Below are positions 8,144 to 16,051 of a stretch of 47,226 bases of DNA, one piece after another. The translations under genes and the position numbers were made by a program. How positions within the stretch are numbered: position 1 is the stretch's first letter; each line of letters opens with the position of its first letter. Origin of the DNA: Firmicutes bacterium UBA993 (GTDB taxonomy: Bacteria > Bacillota > Dethiobacteria > DTU022); contig DBBD01000122.1 of NCBI GenBank assembly GCA_002292015.1, forward strand, positions 1-47,226, in the 5' to 3' direction. Under the pieces are notes generated by a model. That model did no database searches. It was given only the letters and a program-made list of their open reading frames with translations, and was not told the origin of the DNA.

Positions 8144-8993
8144 ATTTACCACTGGAACGACCTGTATTTTCGACATACAGTTTTTTAGCGTTTACATTTA
8201 CCTGGTCCAGATAAAAACCGGTTTGGTATTCAATCTCCTCTTTTAGCGTGTGCTGAAGATCTCGGAGCAGGCGATCGATGCGCTTGTCAGGAATCTTCTG
8301 CAGATCGATGGCGATGTTGAGTTGCATGTGTACCTTACCGTTGCTGGTTTCGATATTAGCATGTAAAACCTTGTGAACACCAAGTGTTTGCATGGCGATA
8401 TATTCGATAAGATCGAGAATCACATGCTCGGCAATAAAAAAACTGCCCAGGGTGCTGTAAATCGGCCGGATGACGGAGCGTTCCACGGGACTACCGGTAG
8501 TCGACTGGGGCAGACTAAAAAAAGAGCGAAGCGGATCGATGATGTAACCGGGAAACTCTTTCTTGACGGCAAAGGTTGGCAGTGGAATAACATGCCGGTT
8601 TTCCTCGGCCCGGATGGTTAAGGCTGTCTGGATCGATTTGGGATCAGAGATCTCCTCGATCGCAATATAACTAGCAGGGCGGTTAAGCTCCAGGTTCTGG
8701 GTTATGACGTCGGCCATCTTTCGTGAGGTGGATAGTATGAGCAGCTTATCAGGCTTGACCGCGGACAGTTTTTCCCTGACCTGGCGGGCATGTTCCGGTT
8801 CTTTAAAGATGGCCCGCTTAATCGCCCCGTAGCGAGTGTTTTCCCGCTTGGCGGAACGCCCGGCCAGGATGACGTTACCCTTGATCAACAGGCCGTCGTC
8901 GATAATATACTCAATGTCGTACCGTTGGGCTACCAATAGCGCTTGGTGGCTTTTACCTGTTCCGCTATGCCCGATTAGGGCGTAGATTTCCAC
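8133..8993 (-). CDS. P-loop nucleotide-binding protein with Asp23/Gls24-like C-terminal domain
   Basis: This 286-residue protein has a Walker A motif at residues 8-15 (GHSGTGKS), so it probably binds ATP or GTP. The middle part (LLILSTSRKMADVI and following) is not recognised. From about residue 175 the pattern (VILDLIEYIAMQTLGV, then NIAIDL, then LKEEIEYQTGFYLDQVNVN) resembles the Asp23/Gls24 envelope-stress domain by eye. There is no signal peptide or membrane helix. The GTG start follows GAGGTGA. The gene is alone on the minus strand between fdhD (convergent) and aroA (divergent). Its last residues, STL, are encoded within repeat copy A. No function is assigned; the two-part architecture is inferred from motif shape. 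Confidence 0.6.
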   Translation of the reverse strand: MEIYALIGHSGTGKSHQALLVAQRYDIEYIIDDGLLIKGNVILAGRSAKRENTRYGAIKRAIFKEPEHARQVREKLSAVKPDKLLILSTSRKMADVITQNLELNRPASYIAIEEISDPKSIQTALTIRAEENRHVIPLPTFAVKKEFPGYIIDPLRSFFSLPQSTTGSPVERSVIRPIYSTLGSFFIAEHVILDLIEYIAMQTLGVHKVLHANIETSNGKVHMQLNIAIDLQKIPDKRIDRLLRDLQHTLKEEIEYQTGFYLDQVNVNAKKLYVENTGRSSGKSTL

Positions 8994-9027
8994 CTAATCA
9001 CCTCGAAGAAGAATTTGTCAGGACTAC

Positions 9028-9057
9028 TTGCACTCGACTTTGAAACTGTTTTATTAT
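9028..9057 (+). promoter_or_regulatory. Possible promoter for aroA
   Basis: TTGCAC at 9028-9033 and TATTAT at 9052-9057 are separated by 18 bases in the divergent gap between the P-loop gene and aroA. Transcription would begin near 9064, about 75 bases before the aroA start. Confidence 0.4.
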
Positions 9058-9138
9058 TATAACACAATAGGGTCGACAGTCGGGTTCGGTTGCTGATGCC
9101 TTAAAGGTTTGTAAGTTATTGATGCAGGGGAGACAGCG

Positions 9139-10419
9139 ATGCAGATTATTATAGCGGCACCGAAGAAGCTAAAGGGCGCCTTAAGGGTTCCCGGTGATAA
9201 ATCGATCACCCACAGGGCATTGCTGATTGGCGCTTTGGCCGAGGGAGTAACCGAAGTGAAAGGTTTTCTTAAAGCAGAGGATTGTCGATCTACCATGGAA
9301 TGCCTGCGCTCGCTGGGGGTTATGATCACTGAGAGCGGTGAAAAGCTGCAAGTCAGGGGATGCAAGATGGATTTACAGGCAGCCGGGACCCCTTTGTATG
9401 CCGGGAATTCGGGAACAACAGCGCGTCTGCTGCTTGGCATTTTAGCTGGACAGCCATTTAAATCTACGGTTATCGGGGATCAATCGCTTAGCAAACGACC
9501 GATGAAAAGGGTCGTTGAACCTTTGCTGCAGATGGGGGCCGAGATCACTAGCGAAGGAGATCATCTGCCACTTACCATCCACGGCGGCCGCTTGCGTGCC
9601 CTTACCTACAATATGCCCCAGGCGAGCGCTCAGGTCAAGTCGGCTGTTTTACTGGCCGGATTATTCGCCACGGGCCAAACTGTCGTTATTGAACCAGCGG
9701 CAAGCAGAAATCATACCGAGCTGATGCTTAAGCTTTTCGGGGCGGAGATTGAGAGTGCTGAGTGCCGGGTTATGGTTAAAGGGCGGTCGGTTTTGAAAGG
9801 ATCCTCGATTCAGGTGCCTGGCGATATTTCGTCAGCTGCCTTTTATATGGTTGCTGCTGCGTTGATGCCCGGATCAGCAGTGTTGCTGAAAGGGGTGGGT
9901 GTCAACCCGACCCGTAGTGGGGTGATCGAGGTGCTGCAACGAATGGGGGCCGACCTGGAACTTAAGGATCAGCGAAACTGGGGTATGGAACCGGTAGCTG
10001 ACATCATGGTCCGCGGCGGCGCCCCGCTTAGCGGGGCAACTATAGCCGGCTCCATGATTCCCCGTTTGATCGACGAGCTGCCGGTGCTGGCTGTTGCAGC
10101 CACCGCGGCAAACGGGCGTACGGTAATTCGCGATGCCCGCGAACTGAGGGTGAAAGAGAGCGACCGTATCGCTGCTTTATGTAGTGAGCTGCGAAAACTG
10201 GGGGCGCAAATCAATGATACTGAAGACGGGATGATCATCGAGGGCGGCAGTCAGCTTAAAGGTGCCACGGTCGATTCGCATGGCGATCACCGCATTGCCA
10301 TGTCACTTGCCATTGCCGGTCTGACCGCCTCTGGCGATACCATTATTGACGGAGCTGAAGTGATTGCCATTTCTTACCCGCAATTTATGGCTGACCTTCG
10401 CTCCCTGACAGTTTTCTAA
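9139..10419 (+). CDS. aroA: 3-phosphoshikimate 1-carboxyvinyltransferase (EPSP synthase)
   Basis: This 426-residue cytoplasmic enzyme joins phosphoenolpyruvate to shikimate-3-phosphate, the sixth shikimate-pathway step. The substrate-binding PGDKSITHRAL (K21, S22, R26) starts the first half-barrel, followed by GNSGTTARLL, SAQVKSA, LIDELPVLAVAA, RVKESDRI and the terminal DHRIAMSLAI. NSGTT in place of the NAGTA of E. coli resembles Bacillus-type enzymes. Length is normal. GGGGAGA precedes the ATG. It is the first aromatic gene here; aroC and aroB come 4.4 kb later, beyond the histidine genes. A separate promoter for hisD lies just downstream. Confidence 0.96.
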   Translation: MQIIIAAPKKLKGALRVPGDKSITHRALLIGALAEGVTEVKGFLKAEDCRSTMECLRSLGVMITESGEKLQVRGCKMDLQAAGTPLYAGNSGTTARLLLGILAGQPFKSTVIGDQSLSKRPMKRVVEPLLQMGAEITSEGDHLPLTIHGGRLRALTYNMPQASAQVKSAVLLAGLFATGQTVVIEPAASRNHTELMLKLFGAEIESAECRVMVKGRSVLKGSSIQVPGDISSAAFYMVAAALMPGSAVLLKGVGVNPTRSGVIEVLQRMGADLELKDQRNWGMEPVADIMVRGGAPLSGATIAGSMIPRLIDELPVLAVAATAANGRTVIRDARELRVKESDRIAALCSELRKLGAQINDTEDGMIIEGGSQLKGATVDSHGDHRIAMSLAIAGLTASGDTIIDGAEVIAISYPQFMADLRSLTVF

Positions 10420-10443
10420 CAGCGGCGACCGTTTTTGTACAAA

Positions 10444-10472
10444 TTGACGATGCTGACCTATCATGTTAATAT
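10444..10472 (+). promoter_or_regulatory. Sigma-A promoter of the histidine operon
   Basis: TTGACG at 10444-10449 and TAATAT at 10467-10472 have exactly 17 bases between them and an extended -10 TGT just upstream. Transcription would begin near 10479, leaving a leader of about 68 bases before hisD, too short for a T-box. No terminator hairpin is visible in the leader. Confidence 0.65.
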
Positions 10473-10546
10473 ATGGTTGTAATTTCCAGCAATCGTCTTC
10501 TCGTTATTTTGCACTTTAATTTCCATATTTGGGAAGGAGGGAAAAG

Positions 10547-11836
10547 ATGCCAATTTCCATCTGTTCATCTTCACAATATCTTGAGCAGCGTGTTGAAACA
10601 GAGTATGATTTTCCTGCTGCTGAAATGATGCAGGCACGGGAGATAATCTGTGCTGTAAGAGAGAGCGGTGACAAAGCTTTGATCGACTTCACTCGTCAAT
10701 TTGACGGAGCCAAACTTGATGCCCTGCAAGTCAGCAGGGAAGAGCTTGCCGAGGCCCATCAAAAAGTTAAGCCTGACCTGCTATCGGCTTTACGGTCGGC
10801 AGCCGCAAATATTGATGCATTTCACCGGCGTCAGATCCGGACAGACTGGTTCGCAGAAGAAGGGCATTTTAAAGTCGGTCAGCGGTATCTGCCACTTAAC
10901 AGGGTTGGCGCTTATGTGCCTGGCGGTACTGCTGCTTATCCTTCATCGGTTTTGATGACAGTGATCCCGGCACGGGTTGCAGGCGTCAAAGAGATTTATA
11001 TCTGTACCCCTCCGGATCAAGATGGAAATATAAACCAGTTAACTTTAGCTGCAGCCTGCGAGGCAGGCGCCACGGCGGTTTTTAAGATTGGCGGAGCCCA
11101 GGCGATCGCCGCTTTGGCTTATGGTACGGAAACAGTGCCCCGTGTGGATAAAATAGTAGGGCCCGGTAATATTTATGTTACCCTGGCCAAAAAGGAGCTT
11201 TTCGGAGCGGTTGGTATTGATATGTTGGCCGGACCGAGCGAAATTGTGATAGTGGCCGATGATCAGGCGTGCGCTTCTTATATTGCCGCCGACCTGCTGT
11301 CACAGGCGGAGCATGATCCACTGGCTAAGCCGATCCTAATTACCGGATCTGAAAGCCTGGTTTACCGGGTGATTGATGAGCTCGAAGAGCAGCTGTTGTC
11401 GCTGCCGCGCCGCGAAGTTGCTGGTCGCTCCTTAAAAAAACAGGGTGTAGCAATTATCGTGTCTGACTTAGAAGAAGCCTGGCCACTAGTCAACAGAATC
11501 GCCCCGGAGCACCTCGAACTACATATCGGCAATGCGTGGAACTATCTGGAACGGATCACCTGTGCGGGAACGGTTTTTATTGGCCCCTTTAGCCCGGAGC
11601 CATTAGGCGATTATTGGGCCGGGTTAAACCACGTGTTACCTACCGGTGGAGCAGCCCGCTATGCGTCAGCACTGGGCGTAGATGATTTTATTAAAAGATC
11701 GCAGGTGATTTTCTGCAAGGATGAAGGGTTGAGAAAATCTGCCGCTCAAATAGCTGCGCTGGCCCGGGCCGAGGGCTTGGAAGCCCACGCCAGGGCGGTG
11801 CTGATAAGGGGGAAACAGGATGAAGCGCCGCAATAG
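10547..11836 (+). CDS. hisD: Histidinol dehydrogenase
   Basis: This 429-residue enzyme carries out the last two steps of histidine synthesis, oxidising histidinol to histidine with two NAD+. Family signatures are RVGAYVPGGTAAYPS, VPRVDKIVGPGN, DMLAGPSEI, the zinc-site segment SQAEHDPLAKP and the C-terminal GLNHVLPTGGAARY. The ATG at 10547 is preferred because GGGAAGGAGG (10531-10540) lies just before it; an in-frame TTG at 10529 lies upstream of that site. It overlaps hisB by 17 bases, and it leads the operon where many bacteria have hisG. Confidence 0.96.
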   Translation: MPISICSSSQYLEQRVETEYDFPAAEMMQAREIICAVRESGDKALIDFTRQFDGAKLDALQVSREELAEAHQKVKPDLLSALRSAAANIDAFHRRQIRTDWFAEEGHFKVGQRYLPLNRVGAYVPGGTAAYPSSVLMTVIPARVAGVKEIYICTPPDQDGNINQLTLAAACEAGATAVFKIGGAQAIAALAYGTETVPRVDKIVGPGNIYVTLAKKELFGAVGIDMLAGPSEIVIVADDQACASYIAADLLSQAEHDPLAKPILITGSESLVYRVIDELEEQLLSLPRREVAGRSLKKQGVAIIVSDLEEAWPLVNRIAPEHLELHIGNAWNYLERITCAGTVFIGPFSPEPLGDYWAGLNHVLPTGGAARYASALGVDDFIKRSQVIFCKDEGLRKSAAQIAALARAEGLEAHARAVLIRGKQDEAPQ

Positions 11837-12410
11837 AGTTGAAAGGGAGACCACGGAAACGAAAATAGTTTTGGATCTGGTAATCGATGGGAGCGGAACG
11901 GGTACGATCAGCACGGGGCTGCCCTTTATGGAACACATGCTGAACCTGTTTTGCCGTCATGGCCGTTTTGACTTAAGGCTTGATGCCACGGGCGATATTG
12001 AAGTAGATACCCACCACCTGGTTGAAGACCTGGGCATCTGTCTTGGGCGGGCGCTCAAAGAGGCGCTAGGCGGTAAGGAAGGTATCGAACGCTACGGTTT
12101 TAGTGTTGTGCCGATGGATGAAACTTTGGTTACCGCAGCTGTTGATCTTTCTGGTCGTTCCTGGTTGCATTATGGGGTTGGCTTGCCCCCCGGTGCGGTT
12201 GGCGGAATCGACGGGGAAATGTTTCGCGAGTTCTGGCAGGCTTTTGTTAACGAAGGCAGGCTAAGCCTGCACTTGGTACTGAACCATGGCTCAAATAAGC
12301 ATCACATTATCGAGGCAACCTTTAAAGCGGCAGCGCGGGCTATTGCTGGAGCCGCTTCCAGGCTGGAAGGTTTGGACGGCGTACTATCCACCAAGGGTGA
12401 ACTGGAATGA
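11820..12410 (+). CDS. hisB: Imidazoleglycerol-phosphate dehydratase
   Basis: This 196-residue enzyme dehydrates imidazoleglycerol phosphate to imidazole-acetol phosphate. The two manganese-binding histidine clusters are present: DTHHLVEDLG and NKHHIIEATFKA. It is the single-function form, without the N-terminal phosphatase domain of the E. coli protein; phosphatase activity would come from the PHP protein at 13541. AAGGGGG at 11806-11812 serves the ATG at 11820, inside the end of hisD. hisA begins 10 bases after its stop. hisH commonly lies at this point in his operons and is absent. Confidence 0.96.
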   Translation: MKRRNRVERETTETKIVLDLVIDGSGTGTISTGLPFMEHMLNLFCRHGRFDLRLDATGDIEVDTHHLVEDLGICLGRALKEALGGKEGIERYGFSVVPMDETLVTAAVDLSGRSWLHYGVGLPPGAVGGIDGEMFREFWQAFVNEGRLSLHLVLNHGSNKHHIIEATFKAAARAIAGAASRLEGLDGVLSTKGELE

Positions 12411-12420
12411 GGTGAAGGGC

Positions 12421-13140
12421 GTGCTGGTTATACCGGCCATTGATCTGCATCGCGGATTTTGTGTGAGACTCTACCAGGGCGATCCCGAGCGGGAAACTGT
12501 TTACAGTGATAATCCGGTAGAAGTGGCTCAGCAGTGGGAACAGCTTGGAGCAAAAATGCTGCACCTGGTCGATCTGGACGGCGCTTTTACCGGCCTGACT
12601 AAGAATGCGGAAATTATTAGGGCAGTTGGCGAATCAGTGCACGTTCCGCTTCAGCTTGGCGGTGGAATTCGCACGAAAGAGGTTGCAGAGAAGGCATTTT
12701 CCGTTGGTATCAGCAGGATCATCTTAGGAACGATGGCTGTTGAAGATCCTTGGCTAGCTTGCGAGCTGGTGGCTGAACATAACGAGGCAATCCTGATCGG
12801 TATTGATGCTCGTGACGGCAAAGTGGCTGTCAAAGGGTGGAAAGAGTCATCAGCATTAAGCGTGTTGGAGCTTGCCGGTCGGATTGAAGAGTGGGGTGTA
12901 AAAGAGGTTGTTTATACTGATATAAGCCGCGACGGCACCCTGAGAGGCCCGGATCTTGATGGTTTAAAAGCAATAATAGCGCATACTTCCCTGCAAATTA
13001 TCGTTTCCGGGGGGATATCTTCGCTGAGCGATCTGGTTGCCCTTCAGCCATTCAGAGAGCGAATTAAGGGCGTGATTATCGGCAAAGCTCTTTATTCAAA
13101 CCAGTTTACTCTGCCTGATGCTATGGCAGCAGTTGAGTAA
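12421..13140 (+). CDS. hisA: ProFAR isomerase (HisA)
   Basis: This 239-residue TIM-barrel enzyme catalyses the Amadori rearrangement of ProFAR to PRFAR. It begins with LVIPAIDLHRG, including the first catalytic aspartate, and carries HLVDLDGAFTG, LGGGIRT, the second catalytic aspartate in YTDISRDGT, and the phosphate-binding SGGISSLSD. The GTG at 12421 is chosen because GAGGTG lies six bases upstream and it matches the family N-terminus; the open frame extends further upstream within hisB. hisF, the usual downstream partner, is absent. hisI follows after 27 bases. Confidence 0.93.
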   Translation: MLVIPAIDLHRGFCVRLYQGDPERETVYSDNPVEVAQQWEQLGAKMLHLVDLDGAFTGLTKNAEIIRAVGESVHVPLQLGGGIRTKEVAEKAFSVGISRIILGTMAVEDPWLACELVAEHNEAILIGIDARDGKVAVKGWKESSALSVLELAGRIEEWGVKEVVYTDISRDGTLRGPDLDGLKAIIAHTSLQIIVSGGISSLSDLVALQPFRERIKGVIIGKALYSNQFTLPDAMAAVE

Positions 13141-13167
13141 TTATAGAAAGGTATAATAAGGTGTAAT

Positions 13168-13548
13168 ATGGATAACGTAAACAACAATGAGTCAGCAATA
13201 CTGAAGAGCAGTGATTTAAAATACGATCAAAACGGTTTGATCCCGGCAATTATTCAGGACGATCGCACCTCTAGCGTTCTAATGCTCGGTTACATGAACG
13301 AAGAATCGCTGAATCGAACCATGGAGAGCAAAAAGGTTTGCTTTTGGAGTCGCAGCCGTCGGGAATACTGGGTGAAGGGCGAAACATCAGGCAATTTTTT
13401 CGTTCTAAAATCAATTACTACCGACTGTGATGCTGATGCCCTCCTGCTCAGGGTCACGCTGCTCGGTGGTGGTGTGGCTTGCCATACCGGTCGCTATTCC
13501 TGCTTTTTTCAGAAGCTTTCCGAGATGAAAGAAAAGACCGATGATTGA
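13168..13548 (+). CDS. hisI: Phosphoribosyl-AMP cyclohydrolase
   Basis: This 126-residue zinc enzyme opens the adenine ring of phosphoribosyl-AMP. The conserved segments are VLMLGYMNEESL, FWSRSRREYWVKGETSGN, TTDCDADALLLRV (magnesium and zinc ligands) and CHTGRYSCFF. It lacks the C-terminal pyrophosphohydrolase (HisE) domain found in bifunctional versions, so HisE must be encoded elsewhere. AAGGTG precedes the ATG. The reading frame overlaps the next gene by eight bases. Confidence 0.95.
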   Translation: MDNVNNNESAILKSSDLKYDQNGLIPAIIQDDRTSSVLMLGYMNEESLNRTMESKKVCFWSRSRREYWVKGETSGNFFVLKSITTDCDADALLLRVTLLGGGVACHTGRYSCFFQKLSEMKEKTDD

Positions 13549-14338
13549 CTACCACTTACATACCAACCGCTGCTGCCACGCAGTGGGAACCCCCGCAGAG
13601 TATCTTGTCACAGCTGAAAAGTACGGTTTACAGGAGATCGGTTTTGCCGATCATTTTCCACTGGGCTTGCTCGACTACACTCCGCGGGTTCAGGTAACGA
13701 TGCTGTCCGGTGAACTTGACGTCTATTTGGAAGAGATAGAAAAGCTTAAAGCTGCTTCACGAAAAGTGCGCGTCAAAACCGGAATAGAGATCGATTACCT
13801 GCCCGGAACAGAGGAAAAACTGGATAAGCTTCTCGCCGAGTACAACTTCGATTATGTGATCGGTTCCATTCATTTTCTAGACGGATGGGATTTTACCCAT
13901 CCCGTATATGCTGATACCTACCGGGAACGTGATCTGGATGCGCTCTATGATACTTACTTCGAGCTGGTCTGGAGCGCCTGCCGCAGCGGCTTTTTTGACA
14001 TTATCGGGCACATTGACATGATTAAAAAATTCGGTTACCGCCCCCGTGGCTCAATCGACCACTATCTGCAGGAAACAGCCAGGGTGCTGGCTGAAACGAA
14101 GACCAGTTTTGAACTTAATACTGCCGGTCGCGATGCCCCGGTAGGAGAATTCTACCCCGACAGGCGCCTTCTGGAAGAGGCTCTGGCGCTGGGTGTTACT
14201 ATTACTACCGGCTCTGATGCCCACGGGCCGGAGCAGGTTGGGCGTTATTTCCTTGAGGCCGAAAAGCTATTGCGGGAAGTTGGCTACAGGGAGCTGGCCT
14301 CATTTACAAAACGCAGCAAAAATTTGATCCCTTTCTAA
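13541..14338 (+). CDS. hisK: Histidinol-phosphatase, PHP family (HisK/HisJ type)
   Basis: This 265-residue metal-dependent phosphatase removes phosphate from histidinol phosphate. The PHP-domain signature starts at once (DYHLHTNRCCHAVGTP) and is followed by GFADHFPL, GIEIDYLPG, GSIHFLDGWDF, GHIDMIKKFG and TGSDAHGPEQVG, which supply the metal-binding histidines and aspartates. Its eight-base overlap with hisI and the single-function hisB strongly support this substrate over other PHP phosphoesterases. It ends the histidine part of the operon; ogt starts 24 bases later. Confidence 0.92.
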   Translation: MIDYHLHTNRCCHAVGTPAEYLVTAEKYGLQEIGFADHFPLGLLDYTPRVQVTMLSGELDVYLEEIEKLKAASRKVRVKTGIEIDYLPGTEEKLDKLLAEYNFDYVIGSIHFLDGWDFTHPVYADTYRERDLDALYDTYFELVWSACRSGFFDIIGHIDMIKKFGYRPRGSIDHYLQETARVLAETKTSFELNTAGRDAPVGEFYPDRRLLEEALALGVTITTGSDAHGPEQVGRYFLEAEKLLREVGYRELASFTKRSKNLIPF

Positions 14339-14362
14339 AGAATCAGAAGGAGGGTGTTGCTG

Positions 14363-14836
14363 GTGAAAAAGTTGTTTGCAAGCCGCATCGATACAATTAA
14401 AGGAGATTTTATAGTTTTATGGAGCGAGGAAGGGATCTTTGAGCTTTTTTTCCCCGGCGCAGGACCCGTGAAAGCTTACCCGGCAAAGGATCCGCCCTGG
14501 CCGCAGTTGGCCGCCGACCTAGACCGCTACCTGGCCGGAGGGCCGGTAACCTGGGTTGGTTACCCGCTGGATTGCAGCGGTTATGGGGAATTTTCCGGGC
14601 GTATCTTAGCGGAAGTAAGCCGTATTCCCTACGGCCAGGTTTTTACCTACCGGCAGATGGCTGAAAGGGCAGGCTCGCCCCTGGCTTGGCGGGCAGCCGG
14701 ACAGGCACTGGCAAGTAACCGGCACCCGCTCATCGTTCCCTGCCACCGGGTTGTGGGCAGTAATGGTAAAATAGGCGGTTTCAGTGGACCCGCCGGTTGG
14801 AAAGAGATGTTGCTAAAACTCGAAGGGGCCGTTTAA
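14363..14836 (+). CDS. ogt: Methylated-DNA--protein-cysteine methyltransferase
   Basis: This protein of about 157 residues repairs O6-alkylguanine by moving the alkyl group to its own cysteine, a single-use reaction. The active-site motif IVPCHRVVGSNG is intact and is preceded by the DNA-recognition helix region YGQVFTYRQMAERAG. The N-terminal half is short and poorly conserved, as is common. AAGGAGG near 14347 gives good spacing to the GTG at 14363; GTG 14354 and TTG 14357 are too close to it. It sits between hisK and aroC with small gaps, so it is probably co-transcribed with biosynthetic genes and not damage-induced on its own. Confidence 0.93.
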   Translation: MKKLFASRIDTIKGDFIVLWSEEGIFELFFPGAGPVKAYPAKDPPWPQLAADLDRYLAGGPVTWVGYPLDCSGYGEFSGRILAEVSRIPYGQVFTYRQMAERAGSPLAWRAAGQALASNRHPLIVPCHRVVGSNGKIGGFSGPAGWKEMLLKLEGAV

Positions 14837-14858
14837 GGATAGAAAACGGGGTGAGGTG

Positions 14859-16019
14859 ATGCGCTACCTATCTGCGGGGGAATCACATGGGCCATGCCTG
14901 ACGGTCATAATCGAAGGCTTGCCGGCAGGCCTTAAACTTTATACAAAAGATATCAACCGCCAGCTTGAAAGGCGTCAGGCCGGTTATGGTCGTGGTGCCC
15001 GGATGGCTATCGAAAAGGACAGGGTTGAGGTCCGATCAGGCCTTCGCTTCAATGAAACGATCGGCAGCCCACTGACCCTGCAGATCAGGAACCGGGATTG
15101 GGTGAACTGGCAGGAGGTTATGGCGTCGGAAGGAAGGAAACCGCCCACTTTAAAGAAGTTAACCCGTCCCCGCCCGGGACACGCTGATCTTGCTGCGGGC
15201 TTGAAATATAATTATGACGATCTGCGATTGGCCCTTGAACGATCCAGCGCCCGGGAAACTGCAATTAGGGTGGCAGTTGGCACGGTTGGACGCGTTTTAT
15301 TGAAACAGTTCGGGGTCAGGTTTTACAGTCACGTGACCCGCATCGGTGATGTGACTGCAGCAGTAGACCAGCTTGCCTTGCCTGAACTGCATGACACAAT
15401 AGAAAAATCACCGGTTCGCTGTGCCGATCAGGCTGCTTCTGAGAGGATGGTCGCTGCTATTAAACAAGCAGGCGATGCCGGGGACAGCTTAGGTGGTGTG
15501 ATTGAGCTTCTGGTTACCGCCATTCCTCCCGGACTTGGCAGCCATGTGCAGTGGGACCGGCGTCTTGACGGCCAGCTGGCCCAAGCGGTTATGGCGGTGC
15601 CGGCGATCAAGGGTGTCGAAATTGGACTCGGTTTTTCTGCAGCGGCTATGCCCGGATCTGCGGTACACGACCCGATCACCAGGAGCGCCAGGGGCATTAA
15701 CCGCTCCTCCAACCGGGCCGGCGGGCTGGAAGGCGGTATAACTAACGGCCAGCCGCTGCTGATCAGGGCAGCAATGAAACCGATCCCCACATTAGTTAGG
15801 GCCCTGCCCAGCGTGGATTGGGAGAGCGGTGAGGTTTCACGCGCAGAGGTGGAGCGGTCGGATGTTTGCGCCGTACCAGCGGCGGCGGTAGTGCTGGAAG
15901 CGGTTATTGCCTGGACTTTGGCGGTCGCATTCCGGGAGAAGTTTGCCGGCGATTCAATGGATGAAGTAGAAAATGCCTATCACTATTATATGGAACAAGT
16001 TAAACAGCGTCTGAGTTAA
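14859..16019 (+). CDS. aroC: Chorismate synthase
   Basis: This 386-residue enzyme converts EPSP to chorismate using reduced FMN. It opens with the invariant RYLSAGESHGP and carries RRQAGYGRGARM, TRPRPGHADLAAGLKY, the diagnostic RSSARETA and SRARGINRSSNRAGGLEGGITNG-type segments, all in the expected order. Length is normal. The ATG at 14859 matches the family N-terminus, with GGGGTGAGG just upstream. aroB follows after 32 bases, and the aroA product feeds this enzyme. Confidence 0.97.
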   Translation: MRYLSAGESHGPCLTVIIEGLPAGLKLYTKDINRQLERRQAGYGRGARMAIEKDRVEVRSGLRFNETIGSPLTLQIRNRDWVNWQEVMASEGRKPPTLKKLTRPRPGHADLAAGLKYNYDDLRLALERSSARETAIRVAVGTVGRVLLKQFGVRFYSHVTRIGDVTAAVDQLALPELHDTIEKSPVRCADQAASERMVAAIKQAGDAGDSLGGVIELLVTAIPPGLGSHVQWDRRLDGQLAQAVMAVPAIKGVEIGLGFSAAAMPGSAVHDPITRSARGINRSSNRAGGLEGGITNGQPLLIRAAMKPIPTLVRALPSVDWESGEVSRAEVERSDVCAVPAAAVVLEAVIAWTLAVAFREKFAGDSMDEVENAYHYYMEQVKQRLS

Positions 16020-16051
16020 ATGAAGGTTATAAATGAAGGTGGTTTGCGGAA

